Below, piece by piece: positions 18,629 through 27,292 of a DNA stretch of 64,000 nt (the first letter of the stretch is position 1; the number at the start of each line of letters is the position of its first letter). Source of the DNA: Agromyces sp. Root81 (GTDB lineage: Bacteria; Actinomycetota; Actinomycetes; Actinomycetales; Microbacteriaceae); assembly GCF_001429165.1 (NCBI RefSeq), contig NZ_LMIR01000002.1, positions 449,183 through 513,182 on the forward strand, read 5' to 3'. The notes under the pieces are model-generated. The model did no database searches. It saw nothing but the letters and a program-made list of their open reading frames with translations, and was not told the origin of the DNA. Position numbers and translations under genes: made by a program.

Positions 18629-19995
18629 GCCATCGCCCCGCTCTGTTCGCCGCCAGCGCCGACTCCCGACATCCATGCCTCCTCGATCAGATCCGCCGCG
18701 CCCGTCGCGCCGTCGCGGTGTTCGCTCGCCAGCCGGAACCGTGCGAGCGCGAGCCGCCGTCCATCGCTCGGGGCGAGCGCCCGCTCGATCGCCGCTGCGA
18801 GCCTGGTCGCCCCCGCAGCGCCGCGCACGGCCGACGGGGCGAGACGTTCCGCGAGTCCATGGTGCACGAGACGCGCAGCGAGATCGGGCTGGTCGTAGTC
18901 GACCGGGATCACGACCGCTGGCAGCCCCGCGGCGAGCGCGGCATGCACGATGCCCGCGCCGCCGTGGTGCACGATCGCGTCGTAGCCGCCGAGCTCGCCG
19001 TAGTCGGCGTAGTCGATGAGGTGCACCCGGGCGTCTCGGGCCCCGTTCGCCCCGAGATCGCCGTCCGGCTGCGTGCCGCCGAGCGTCATCTCGAGATCCA
19101 CGCCCGGCAGCAGCGCCGCGGTCCGCTCGACGATGCCGAGGAGTTCCGCCTTCGTCGCCGCCAGGTGGGTGCCGCAGGAGACGAGCACCAGCGGCCGGCG
19201 GCTCACCGCGGCATCCGTCGACGAGGTCACGACCGGCGGCGCAGCGGATGTCTCAGCGCCCCACGCCCCCGGACGACCGGGCGGCGTGTACCGCACGGGC
19301 CCGACGAACCGCATCGCGGGCGGCCAGGTGCGCGGCAGCTCGAGCTCGGGGAGCCCGAGGCCGAGCACCAGCTCGGGCGAGTACACCTGCTCGGTACCGT
19401 CGGCGCGGAACGCCCCCGAGAACCCGAGCGCCTGCAGCGGTGCCGCGTTCATCGCGAAGACCCCGCGCTTGAACGCGCGCGCTGCACCCCGCGCTGCGGC
19501 GTCGCGCACCCGTCCGGCCGCACCGCGCGGCGGCGCCCACCCGCCGAAGTACGCCGGGGTGCCGTCGACCGAGCCGATCGCGACCGGCGAGGCGATGACG
19601 GTGATCCAGCGCGCGCCATGGCGATGCGCGGCGATGCCGGCGACGGGCAGCGTGAAGTCGGCGACGACGACGGCGGGCCGCTCGTCGCGGTATCTCCGTT
19701 CGAGTTCGTCGCCGATCGTGCCGAGCACTCCGAGCGTGCCGCGGAACTGCCGGTGCAGTCGAACCGGGTTCGCGCCGATGCGCTCCGGCGGGTCGGCGAT
19801 GCCGGCGATCACCCGGTCGTCGGCGCTCTCGAGCGCCACCGCGGTGAGGCCGGCGGCCTCGATCTGGGCGCGGGCCGCCTCGGTGCTCACGACGCGAACG
19901 GGCACGCCGCGACGCGCCAGTTCGACGCCGATGCCGAGCGTCGGATGCAGGTGGCCCGCGAACGGCGGCGACACGAGTTCGACGTGGCCGGTCAT
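18625..19995 (-). CDS. MGT/UGT-type glycosyltransferase (GT1 family)
   Basis: 456 residues from ATG 19995 (ATGA overlap with the upstream gene). GT-B fold: an N-terminal acceptor domain opening VELVSPPFAGHLHPTLGIGV, with the catalytic His in GHLHP-type position, and a C-terminal nucleotide-sugar domain with LVLVSCGTHL, then YDAIVHHGGAGIVHAALAAG and PVDYDQPDLAARLVHHG, the family donor-binding signature. Relatives glycosylate macrolides, sterols or carotenoids. In this operon it probably adds a sugar to the product of the KAS III/SDR/P450 enzymes; acceptor unknown. Confidence 0.88.
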   Translation of the reverse strand: MTGHVELVSPPFAGHLHPTLGIGVELARRGVPVRVVSTEAARAQIEAAGLTAVALESADDRVIAGIADPPERIGANPVRLHRQFRGTLGVLGTIGDELERRYRDERPAVVVADFTLPVAGIAAHRHGARWITVIASPVAIGSVDGTPAYFGGWAPPRGAAGRVRDAAARGAARAFKRGVFAMNAAPLQALGFSGAFRADGTEQVYSPELVLGLGLPELELPRTWPPAMRFVGPVRYTPPGRPGAWGAETSAAPPVVTSSTDAAVSRRPLVLVSCGTHLAATKAELLGIVERTAALLPGVDLEMTLGGTQPDGDLGANGARDARVHLIDYADYGELGGYDAIVHHGGAGIVHAALAAGLPAVVIPVDYDQPDLAARLVHHGLAERLAPSAVRGAAGATRLAAAIERALAPSDGRRLALARFRLASEHRDGATGAADLIEEAWMSGVGAGGEQSGAMA

Positions 19996-20564
19996 GCCGG
20001 CACTCCCTGCTCGGCGCGGAGCCGCTCGATCGCCGCGACCACGATGTCGCGGAGCTCGGGCGACGACAGGTAGTCGAGGTGGTGGGCGTCGATCTCGTGG
20101 TCGGGTGTGCCGGTCGAGCGTCGGGCGAGCGCGTCGGCGCGGCCCGTCACGGTCTCGAGCCGCGCTGCGACCGGGCGCGATCTCGCCACCGGCCCGTAGG
20201 CGACGACGTGCAGTCTGGCGAGCACGTCGTCGTCGAGGCGGAGGTTCGCGAGGAGTTCGAGCCCGCAGCTGCCGGCGAGCACGAGCGTGCGGTCCGACGC
20301 GGCGAGCGCCTCGCTCACGGCGGCCCGGTGTTCGTGTGCGAACGCGGCCCGACGCGAGCCGAAGTAGTCGCGCGCGTTGCGCACGCTCGCGATCGGCAGC
20401 GGCGTGCGCCGCCACGGGCCGCTCGCGGGCCGGTAGGGGAAGTTCACCTCGACGCGCTCCTCGGTTGTGATCGGCAGTCCGTCGAGGAAGGCGCGCTGCA
20501 CGGGCGAGAGCGCGGTGTTCGACCGGTCGCTGCGGCCCGTCAGGAAGCAGACCCTGATCGTCAT
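19992..20564 (-). CDS. Unknown 190-residue protein in the biosynthetic operon
   Basis: Start ATG 20564 overlaps the upstream glycosyltransferase stop (ATGA), and its own stop overlaps the next start, so it is a genuine coupled gene. Visible features are a hydrophobic strand ending in LVLAGSCGLELLANL (a possible nucleophile-elbow-like turn, though the first Gly of GxSxG is Ala) and a late His-rich stretch DHEIDAHHLDYL that could hold a catalytic His. Taken together this could be a small degenerate alpha/beta hydrolase, but I cannot assign it to a family. Cytoplasmic; no signal peptide. Confidence 0.8.
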   Translation of the reverse strand: MTIRVCFLTGRSDRSNTALSPVQRAFLDGLPITTEERVEVNFPYRPASGPWRRTPLPIASVRNARDYFGSRRAAFAHEHRAAVSEALAASDRTLVLAGSCGLELLANLRLDDDVLARLHVVAYGPVARSRPVAARLETVTGRADALARRSTGTPDHEIDAHHLDYLSSPELRDIVVAAIERLRAEQGVPA

Positions 20565-21736
20565 CGCGCCTCCTCCTCGAAGTGGTCGTTCGCGTGCACG
20601 ACGTAGCGGCTGCCGCGCCAGACGATGCGCCGGTCGGCGATCGCCCGGCCGAACTGCAGGGGCAGCGCGAGTTCGCCCGCGAGCGAGAGGAACGGGTCGT
20701 GCCGCACCTTCCCGGTGACGATGCGCTGCACGACGGCGATGACCGCCGAGCGCACGGCGAGGGTGGCGGCGAGCGCCGCGACGCGGGTCGTCGACGGCCG
20801 AACGGCGGTCGAGGCCACGAGCGCGCCGAGCAGCACCGACGGCACCGCGTATCCCGCCACGACACCCGCGCGCCACGCCGAGCGCTCCGCCCGGAGCAGG
20901 AGCCCAGCGAAGACCATCCAGCGGTGCATGAGCTCGCGGTAGCTGCGGCCGCTCTCGACCGTCGTCGAGACGAACTGCACGACCTCGCTCTGGTCGATCG
21001 TGCCGCCCGTCTCGCGCACCCGGGTCGCCACGGCGAGGTCGTCGGCCAGCAGCGGCAGCAGCGGGGCGAAGCCGCCGAGCCGTTCGAGGGTGCCCCGCCG
21101 CATCGCCCAGGTCATGCCGTTGATGGTGCGCGGGCTGCCGATCGCCGCGGCGGGCAGGTACGAGAGTGTGGCCTGGTCGTTGACGAACTGCGCGAGCAGT
21201 CGCGACCAGGCTCCCGGCCCCGGCACGTAACTCGGCAGTCCGGTGCTCACCTCGGCGATGCGCAGCCCGTCGCGGAGCGCGGCGAGCCCGGCGGCCGTGA
21301 CGCTCGTGTCGTCGTCGACGACCGCGAACGCCTCGGTCTCGATGAGGGGCTCCGCCAGGTGCAGCTTGAAGGTCTTGGGTCCGGTCCGGGCCGGGCACGG
21401 CGGGCAGTCGACGATGCGCACGTCGGCGAGCGGATGCCTCGAGCTCGCCTCCTCCGCGGCGCGGCGCCCCTCGGGGTCCGCCGTGTCGACGAGCCACAGC
21501 ACCGGCGAGTCGTTCGCGACCTCGAGCGTGTTCGCGAGGGTGGCCGCGAGCTGCGGGTCGCCCGAGAGGATCGGTTGCACGATCGTGAGCTCCGACGACG
21601 GCACCGTCGAGCCCGATGCCGAGCGCAGGCGGGCACGGCGCCGACGGACGGCGACGGCCGCGAGCGCCGCCTTCGCGAGCATGAGCGCCGAGTAGCCGAG
21701 CGCGGCGGTGACGGCGAAACGGTCGGATCGTCTCAT
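20561..21736 (-). CDS. GT2/GT21-like membrane glycosyltransferase (ceramide glucosyltransferase-like)
   Basis: 391 residues; ATG 21736 overlaps the SDR stop. One N-terminal membrane segment (about residues 8-30), then a GT-A domain with VVDDDTS (Asp141-143), ADDLAVATRVRETG (Asp232-233) and HRW (271-273) standing in for QxxRW, then about three C-terminal hydrophobic segments (about 275-345). This order is that of GT21 enzymes, which glycosylate ceramide-type lipids, and of HpnI-like proteins. It suggests the operon product is a membrane-associated lipid. Donor and acceptor are not deducible. Confidence 0.85.
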   Translation of the reverse strand: MRRSDRFAVTAALGYSALMLAKAALAAVAVRRRRARLRSASGSTVPSSELTIVQPILSGDPQLAATLANTLEVANDSPVLWLVDTADPEGRRAAEEASSRHPLADVRIVDCPPCPARTGPKTFKLHLAEPLIETEAFAVVDDDTSVTAAGLAALRDGLRIAEVSTGLPSYVPGPGAWSRLLAQFVNDQATLSYLPAAAIGSPRTINGMTWAMRRGTLERLGGFAPLLPLLADDLAVATRVRETGGTIDQSEVVQFVSTTVESGRSYRELMHRWMVFAGLLLRAERSAWRAGVVAGYAVPSVLLGALVASTAVRPSTTRVAALAATLAVRSAVIAVVQRIVTGKVRHDPFLSLAGELALPLQFGRAIADRRIVWRGSRYVVHANDHFEEEAR

Positions 21737-22725
21737 CGGGTCACCTCCGCCGCGCCACGCACCGCTGTGATGGTGCGGGCGAGCCCCTCGGCCATCGTGA
21801 CGCTCGGCGGTCCGAGCAACGCTCGCGCGTGCGAGACGTCGAAGGTCTTCGACGAGGCGAGGAGCCAGACCGCGTACCGGGTGAGCGGCGGTTCACCGCG
21901 GAGGCGGCCGAGGCGCCACACGGTCTCTGCTGCGGCGGCGAGACCGAGCGCCGGCCCGCGGCCGAGGTGCCGGGTCGGCACGGGCACGTCGAGTTCGGCG
22001 AGGATCCGGGCGATCGTCGGCATAAGCGGCACGGGCTCCCCGTTCGTGAGGTTCACGCAGGTGCCGGAGAGCCCCGGCAGCAGTGCCGCGGCGATGAGGT
22101 GATCGACGACCGTGTCGATGTAGACCAGGTCGCCGACGGCGGGCGCGGCCCGGTCGCCGATGAACGGCAGGCGCCCGGCGGCCGCCGCCTCGACGATGCG
22201 GGGCAGCAGGGTCGTGTCGCCCGGCCCGAACACGGCTCGTGGGCGGGCGATGACCCATTCGCCCGGGTAGTCGCGCACGAGGAGTTCGCCCTCGTGCTTC
22301 GTCCTGGCGTAGTCGTTCAGGTAGTCGGGCCCGATCGGCGTCGCCTCGGTGATGTCGTACTGGTCGGCCGGCCGGTAGAACACCGAGGTCGATGAGACGT
22401 ACACGACGCGGGGCAGGCCAGTGCGGCGCGCGAGATCGAGCACGTTCGCGGTCGCGTCGACATTCTGGGCGCGGAACTGCGCGCGAGTGCCCCACTGGCT
22501 CGCCCGCGCCGCCGCGTGCACGATGACGTCGGGGCGGAACTCGACGGCGAACGGCGCGGAGATCGGCCGGACGAGGTCGACGCTCGCGATGTCGGCGTCG
22601 GGCACCTGCCGCCGTCCGACCCCGCGGACCTCCACGCCGGGGCGTTCGCGGAGCGCCCGCAGGAGGGCGCCGCCGACGAATCCGGTCGCGCCGGTGATGA
22701 GGATCCGTACGGGTTCAGCCGGCAT
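21733..22725 (-). CDS. Extended SDR, OleD / 3-beta-HSD-like reductase
   Basis: 330 residues; ATG 22725 has GAGGAG eight bases upstream and overlaps the preceding gene by 11 nt. Rossmann motif TGATGFVGG (residues 11-19); catalytic Tyr139 and Lys143 in NDYARTKHEG; upstream Ser in VVYVSSTSVFY. The segment VIVHAAARASQWG followed by FRAQNVDATANVLDLAR resembles OleD and sterol dehydrogenase relatives. In olefin biosynthesis OleD reduces the beta-keto acid made by OleA, so pairing with an OleA-like KAS III suggests the same ketoreduction here (inference). Confidence 0.87.
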   Translation of the reverse strand: MPAEPVRILITGATGFVGGALLRALRERPGVEVRGVGRRQVPDADIASVDLVRPISAPFAVEFRPDVIVHAAARASQWGTRAQFRAQNVDATANVLDLARRTGLPRVVYVSSTSVFYRPADQYDITEATPIGPDYLNDYARTKHEGELLVRDYPGEWVIARPRAVFGPGDTTLLPRIVEAAAAGRLPFIGDRAAPAVGDLVYIDTVVDHLIAAALLPGLSGTCVNLTNGEPVPLMPTIARILAELDVPVPTRHLGRGPALGLAAAAETVWRLGRLRGEPPLTRYAVWLLASSKTFDVSHARALLGPPSVTMAEGLARTITAVRGAAEVTR

Positions 22726-24115
22726 CGGCGGTCTCCTCGTTCACCGCGGCGCAGGTGATGCGCACGTTCTTGGCCCCCGGCGACCGCGACGGGAGTGGGA
22801 CGAATCGCAGCGCGGGAAGCTCCGCGTCGACCGTCTCGAACAGTTCGGCGAGCGCGCCCCGAACCGCGCGCTCGGATTCGGCGTCGAGCGGATCGAGCCC
22901 GACCTCGAGGGCGCCCGGCGACCAGCGGATGCCCCACTCCCCCGCCTGCGCCATCGTCAACGTCCGCCGCACGATGTCGGGGAGGACCCGCACGATGCGC
23001 CCGTCACCGCCGTGAGCCTCGATCACCTCGTCGGCGCGCCCTTCGACCGCCTCGATGACGCGCGCGGGGTTCCCGCACGGGCACCGCTCATCACCGGCCG
23101 GCATCCGCAGCACGTCGTCGAGGCGGTACCGCACGATGAGCTGCGTGCTGCGATCGAAGTCGGTGACGATCGGCACGAAACGCCGGCCCGCGGCATCGGG
23201 GTCCGGCGCGTCGATCCACTCGGCTTCGACCACGACGCTCTGCTCGTTCAGGTGCAGCCGCCCGTGCTCGCAGTCGAGGGCGAGCAACCCCTCCGTCGCC
23301 TGGTACACCCGCCGCGGCCGTACACCCCACGTCGTTCCGACGAGCTCGGCATCGAGCTCGTCGAGCACCTCCGCGACGGCGACGACGAGCCGGGGCGCGA
23401 CGTCGAGCTCGCCGCGACGCTGCGCGCGGGCGAGTTCGACGAGCACGCTCGACGGGGCCACGAGCACGTCGGGTCGGGCGGCCGCGGCCGCCCGCCGGAT
23501 CCGGTCGAAGGGCGCGACGAGATCGATGAAGGCGAACGACAGGCGCCGGCTCGCGACGGACTCGTAGAGGTTGCTGTTCGCACGCAGGGCGAAGGCGATG
23601 CGCAGCGGTGGCCGCCACGGCTGCACGAGCTGGACGACGCTGCGGCGGTCGAGCAGCCGGCCGAGCACGGTGCCCGCCCAGCGTATGCGCTCCGCGGGGT
23701 CGACGAGGAAGACGCCCGGACGACCCGAGGTGCCGCTCGAGAGCCCGACCGTCACACCCCCGGGGAGTTCACCGCGGAAGTCGCGGCTCTCCTCAGCGGC
23801 ACGCGCCTCGGCGAGCGCCGTCTCGAGCGCGATGCCGAACACGTTGAAACCCGAGAAGTCGGCGAGCACGGTCGCCTTGTCGACGACGGGCGCGTCCTCG
23901 AGCCGCTCGAGCCCGCCGCCGTAGTGGGCGGCACGAGGCATCCGCTCGCGCAGCAGCCGTTCGAGGCCGCGACGCCGACGTCGTTCGAGCCCCGCCGGCC
24001 CGCCGATGCGGTCGCCCCACCGCGCGCGGACGAACCGCGCCGCCGCGATCGCCTGCAGCCGCACCGCCGACCGCCGGGCGCGTCGCTGCGCGCCGGCGTC
24101 GTCGCGCCCCGACAC
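22715..24115 (-). CDS. F390 synthetase-related / PaaK-like adenylate-forming enzyme
   Basis: 466 residues from GTG 24115, which begins two bases after the stop of the upstream gene. ANL-type adenylation motifs: GLSSGTSGRPG (residues about 125-134, phosphate loop), YQATEG (271-276), a late RYRLDDVL (329-336) followed by CPCGNP. This is the compact PaaK/coenzyme F390 synthetase subfamily, not the larger OleC type. Such enzymes activate a carboxylate as acyl-AMP and often transfer it to CoA. Coenzyme F390 itself is not implied. It probably activates a substrate or intermediate of the operon. Confidence 0.85.
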   Translation of the reverse strand: MSGRDDAGAQRRARRSAVRLQAIAAARFVRARWGDRIGGPAGLERRRRRGLERLLRERMPRAAHYGGGLERLEDAPVVDKATVLADFSGFNVFGIALETALAEARAAEESRDFRGELPGGVTVGLSSGTSGRPGVFLVDPAERIRWAGTVLGRLLDRRSVVQLVQPWRPPLRIAFALRANSNLYESVASRRLSFAFIDLVAPFDRIRRAAAAARPDVLVAPSSVLVELARAQRRGELDVAPRLVVAVAEVLDELDAELVGTTWGVRPRRVYQATEGLLALDCEHGRLHLNEQSVVVEAEWIDAPDPDAAGRRFVPIVTDFDRSTQLIVRYRLDDVLRMPAGDERCPCGNPARVIEAVEGRADEVIEAHGGDGRIVRVLPDIVRRTLTMAQAGEWGIRWSPGALEVGLDPLDAESERAVRGALAELFETVDAELPALRFVPLPSRSPGAKNVRITCAAVNEETADAG

Positions 24116-24117
24116 GC

Positions 24118-25200
24118 TCAGCGGCCTCCCGCCGACGCGGCACGGGCCTCGACGCCGAGGTCCGGGTGGTCGAGGAACACCCCGTCGACCCCCATCCCGA
24201 TCACGAGGGTGAACTCGCCGAGCCAGTCGCCGTAGGCCGCGCGCGCCGATCCCCGGCGGAACGATCCGGAGAGGAATCGGTTCTCGGGGCGCAGGGTCCA
24301 CGTGTAGATCTCGAGGCCGGCGGCGTGCGCTGCGTCGACGAGTTCGGCGCCGATGAGCGGCCTGCCGGGTGCATGACGGACGAGATTCTCGAGCTGCGCC
24401 GCATCCACGTTCTTCGAACGCAGTTCGCCGACGAGGCGGCTCGTGCCGACGCTCACCCCGTCGAACCGGCCGGCGAGGCCGAGCAGCCCTGCCTCGGTCA
24501 CGAAGGAGTCGTACTTCGGGGCGGCCCTGCCCTGCTGGAGCGCGAGATCCCACGGCGTGCCTGAGCCTTCGACGAGCAGCACCCGCTTGCCCCGGATGCC
24601 GCGCGCGCCGAGCCGATCGAGCAGCGTCGGCTCGAACGCCTCCATGATGAGCCGCTCGTCGCCGCGCCCCCACCCCGCAGCGTCGAGCTCCGCTGTGAAG
24701 AGCTCGTCGAGCGGCAGCCCGAGCGCATCGAAGTGCGCGGCGTGCTTGAACTCGGCCACCATGCGCAGCACCCGCCGCTGTTCGTCGGCGGCGACGTCGA
24801 TGACCTCGAAGAGATCGCGCAGGCGGATGATCGGGAAGCGCCCGTCGAAGCTCGCACTCGACTGGCGCAGCGCCCCGAGGCGTTCGCGCGCCCGCAGCGT
24901 CGCGAGTTCGGCCCACGTGAAGTCCTCGGTGAACCAGCCGGTGAGCGCCGTGCCGTCGATCTCGCGCGTGGTGCGGCGGCCGGCGAACTCGGGGCGATCC
25001 GCGACATCCGTGGTGCCCGAGATCTCGTTCTCGTGCCGCAGCACGAGCACGCCGTCGCGCGTGGCGACGATGTCGGGTTCGACGGCGTCGGCGCCGAGCG
25101 CGAACGCGAGCTCGTAGGCCGAGCGCGTGTGCTCGGGGCGATAGCCGGGAGCACCGCGGTGCCCGATCACGAGCGGGCGAGGGGCGTCGTGGTGCTGCAT
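24118..25200 (-). CDS. Glycerophosphodiester phosphodiesterase family protein
   Basis: 360 residues from ATG 25200, with TACGCT (25207-25212) six bases upstream and no Shine-Dalgarno, so probably leaderless. GDPD motifs: IGHRGAPGYRPEHT (catalytic His, Arg, Glu), EPDIVATRDGVLVLRHE (metal-binding Glu/Asp and second His), and a C-terminal GVDGVFLDHPDLG. No signal peptide, so cytoplasmic; it would release glycerol-3-phosphate from phospholipid headgroups. As the first gene before the coupled cluster it may be the start of that operon, though it also occurs alone in relatives. Confidence 0.9.
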   Translation of the reverse strand: MQHHDAPRPLVIGHRGAPGYRPEHTRSAYELAFALGADAVEPDIVATRDGVLVLRHENEISGTTDVADRPEFAGRRTTREIDGTALTGWFTEDFTWAELATLRARERLGALRQSSASFDGRFPIIRLRDLFEVIDVAADEQRRVLRMVAEFKHAAHFDALGLPLDELFTAELDAAGWGRGDERLIMEAFEPTLLDRLGARGIRGKRVLLVEGSGTPWDLALQQGRAAPKYDSFVTEAGLLGLAGRFDGVSVGTSRLVGELRSKNVDAAQLENLVRHAPGRPLIGAELVDAAHAAGLEIYTWTLRPENRFLSGSFRRGSARAAYGDWLGEFTLVIGMGVDGVFLDHPDLGVEARAASAGGR

Positions 25201-25355
25201 GCGCCCAGCGTAGTCAGCGCCGGGCATGCCGACTGGGGAATGTCGCGAGAACTCAGGGCGTTGTCACGGACAACTCGGGTAGGTTGGGAGTGGTGCGGAT
25301 GCCTCGTGCACCCGATGCCGACCCCCCGAACACAGCCGAAAGCAGAGGAAACCCA

Positions 25356-26174
25356 ATGGCTCTCGACAACCCCGCCTTCTCGCGGAACTCCGCGTTCTCC
25401 GCGCAGGGGGGCGTGGCCGCAGCGCAAGACATCTCGGCCCAGCAGCTGCAGGAGATGTACAACCAGCCCGCGACGCCGCCCGCCGGCGAGACCATGGCGG
25501 TCGAGACGACCATCCAGAAGTCGGCGCTCGCCTTCGGCCTGCTCGTCGTGGGCGCGGCCCTCGGCTGGGTCACGGCCGATTCGATGCCGTTCATCTGGGG
25601 CGCAGCCGGCCTCGTCGGCTTCGTGCTGGCGCTCGTCAACATCTTCAAGAAGGAGCCGTCGCCGGCCCTCGTGCTCGCCTACGCGGGTGTGCAGGGCGTC
25701 TTCGTCGGCGGCATCTCGGCGTGGTACGAGGCGTCGTTCGGCGGCGGCATCGTCGCCCAGGCCGTCATCGCGACCCTCGTCGTCGTCGGCGTGACGCTCG
25801 CGCTCTTCGCCTCGGGCAAGATCCGCGCCTCGAAGAAGGCGACGAAGATCTTCCTCATCGCGATGGTGGGCTACGTCGTCTTCTCGCTCGTGAACTTCGG
25901 CCTCATGATCTTCGGTGCGACCGACAGCGCCTTCGGTCTCCGCAGCGAGCCGAGCTTCATCTTCGGCATCCCGTGGGGCGTCATCATCGGCATCTTCGTC
26001 GTCATCATGGCGGCGTACTCGCTCGTGCTCGACTTCGACTTCATCCAGCAGGGCGTGCGCAACCGCGCCCCGAAGAAGTACGAGTGGTCCGGCGTCTTCG
26101 GCATCATGGTCACGGTCATCTGGCTGTACCTCGAGATCCTGCGCATGCTCGCGATCATGTCGTCGAGCGACTGA
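25356..26174 (+). CDS. Bax inhibitor-1 / YccA family membrane protein
   Basis: 272 residues from ATG 25356, preceded by AGAGGAAA. A hydrophilic N-terminus of about 65 residues (MALDNPAFSRNSAFS ...) is followed by seven membrane helices. Actinobacterial members share the starting motif NPAFSRN and the late DFDFIQQGVRNRAPKKYEW, which carries the conserved acidic residues of the presumed ion pathway. Relatives leak Ca2+ or protons across membranes; the role in bacteria is not settled. Single gene, with a hairpin terminator 24 nt after the stop. Confidence 0.9.
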   Translation: MALDNPAFSRNSAFSAQGGVAAAQDISAQQLQEMYNQPATPPAGETMAVETTIQKSALAFGLLVVGAALGWVTADSMPFIWGAAGLVGFVLALVNIFKKEPSPALVLAYAGVQGVFVGGISAWYEASFGGGIVAQAVIATLVVVGVTLALFASGKIRASKKATKIFLIAMVGYVVFSLVNFGLMIFGATDSAFGLRSEPSFIFGIPWGVIIGIFVVIMAAYSLVLDFDFIQQGVRNRAPKKYEWSGVFGIMVTVIWLYLEILRMLAIMSSSD

Positions 26175-26197
26175 CCCGCGACACGGGCATGACGTCG

Positions 26198-26223
26198 AAC
26201 GGCCGCCTTCGGGCGGCCGTTCG
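26198..26223 (+). terminator. Terminator hairpin between the BI-1 gene and convergent ldh
   Basis: Arms GAACGGCCGCC and complement with a TTCG tetraloop. It lies 24 nt after the BI-1 stop and 16 nt beyond the 3' end of the minus-strand lactate dehydrogenase gene, so it probably acts in both directions. Confidence 0.8.
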
Positions 26224-26238
26224 TGTTTCCGGCGCGGC

Positions 26239-27183
26239 TCAGATGCCGAGCGTCGCGACCGAGGCGCGGATCGTGTCCGCCGACGCCCGGAGCAACAGCT
26301 CCTCCTCGGCCGAGAACGGCGTCTCGGCGACCGGCACGGCACCGTCTCCCCCGACGACGCTCGGCAGCGACAGGGCGACCCCGTCGAGGCCCCGGATGCC
26401 CCCGAGCATCGTCGAGACGGGCAGCACCGCCCGTTCGTCGCGCAGCACGGCCTCGACGATGCGCGCCCCCGCGAGGCCGATGGCGTAGTTCGTGGCGCCC
26501 TTGCCGCGGATGACCGTGTACGCCGAGTCGCGCACCTCTCGGGCGATCTCGTCGAGCTCGGGGGCGGAGAACGGCTCGGCGCCCCGCCACTCGAGGATCG
26601 GCACCGGCCCGATGCGAGCGTTCGACCAGAGCGGGAACTCGGTGTCGCCGTGCTCGCCCACGATGTCGGCGTGCACGCTCGACGTGGTGACCCCGGCGCG
26701 CCGGGCGAGCAGCCATCGGAGCCTCGAGGTGTCGAGCACGGTGCCCGAGCCGAAGACGCGGTGCGGCGGCAGGCCGGTGATGCGCTGCGCGGCGACCGTC
26801 ACCACGTCGACGGGGTTCGTGACGAGCACGATGACCGCATCGGGAGCGCGCTCGAGCAGGGCGGGCAGCAGGGTCTCGAGGATGCGCACATTGGTGCCGG
26901 CGAGCTCGAGCCTCGACTGACCCGGCTGCTGCTTCGCGCCGGCGGTCACGACGATGACGTGCGAGCCCTCGACGACCGCGAGATCGGCGCCGCCGCTCAC
27001 CGAAGATCCGGTGAACTGCGTGCCGTGGGCGAGGTCGAGCACCTCGGCCTCGACCTTCTCGCGCGCGATGTCGTACAGCGCGACCTCGCTCGCACTCCCG
27101 CGGATCAGCGCCGAGTACGCGAGGCTCGTGCCCACGCTCCCGGCGCCGACGACGGTCAATTTCGAGTTCTCGACGACGCCCAT
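26239..27183 (-). CDS. ldh: L-lactate dehydrogenase
   Basis: 314 residues. NAD-binding VVGAGSVGTSLAY at the N-terminus; substrate loop AGAKQQPGQSRLEL with Gln at the position that is Arg in malate dehydrogenases, which selects lactate over malate; catalytic His in GEHGDTEFPLWS; VTNPVDVVT. Interconverts pyruvate and L-lactate with NADH. CAGACT (27190-27195) lies six bases before the ATG, without a Shine-Dalgarno, suggesting a leaderless message. Single-gene unit. Confidence 0.93.
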   Translation of the reverse strand: MGVVENSKLTVVGAGSVGTSLAYSALIRGSASEVALYDIAREKVEAEVLDLAHGTQFTGSSVSGGADLAVVEGSHVIVVTAGAKQQPGQSRLELAGTNVRILETLLPALLERAPDAVIVLVTNPVDVVTVAAQRITGLPPHRVFGSGTVLDTSRLRWLLARRAGVTTSSVHADIVGEHGDTEFPLWSNARIGPVPILEWRGAEPFSAPELDEIAREVRDSAYTVIRGKGATNYAIGLAGARIVEAVLRDERAVLPVSTMLGGIRGLDGVALSLPSVVGGDGAVPVAETPFSAEEELLLRASADTIRASVATLGI

Positions 27184-27216
27184 GCACCCAGTCTGTCAGC
27201 ACCCGCGGGGATGCGA

Positions 27217-27247
27217 GAAGGCCGGCACCCCATGGGTGCCGGCCTTC
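27217..27247 (-). terminator. Terminator hairpin after guaA
   Basis: Perfect 14-nt arms (GAAGGCCGGCACCC and complement) with loop CAT, 46 nt beyond the 3' end of guaA. Confidence 0.75.
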
Positions 27248-27292
27248 GTCAGCGGTCGCGCGGGAGCCGGAGTGCCGGTTCCCCGCCCGGCC

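Noticed and set aside
22715-24115. Coenzyme F420/F390 metabolism
   Set aside because: The F390 synthetase name is a family label; no F420 genes are near and the operon context points to lipid chemistry.
16392-24115. A complete OleABCD olefin pathway
   Set aside because: No OleB-type hydrolase or OleC-size beta-lactone synthetase is present.
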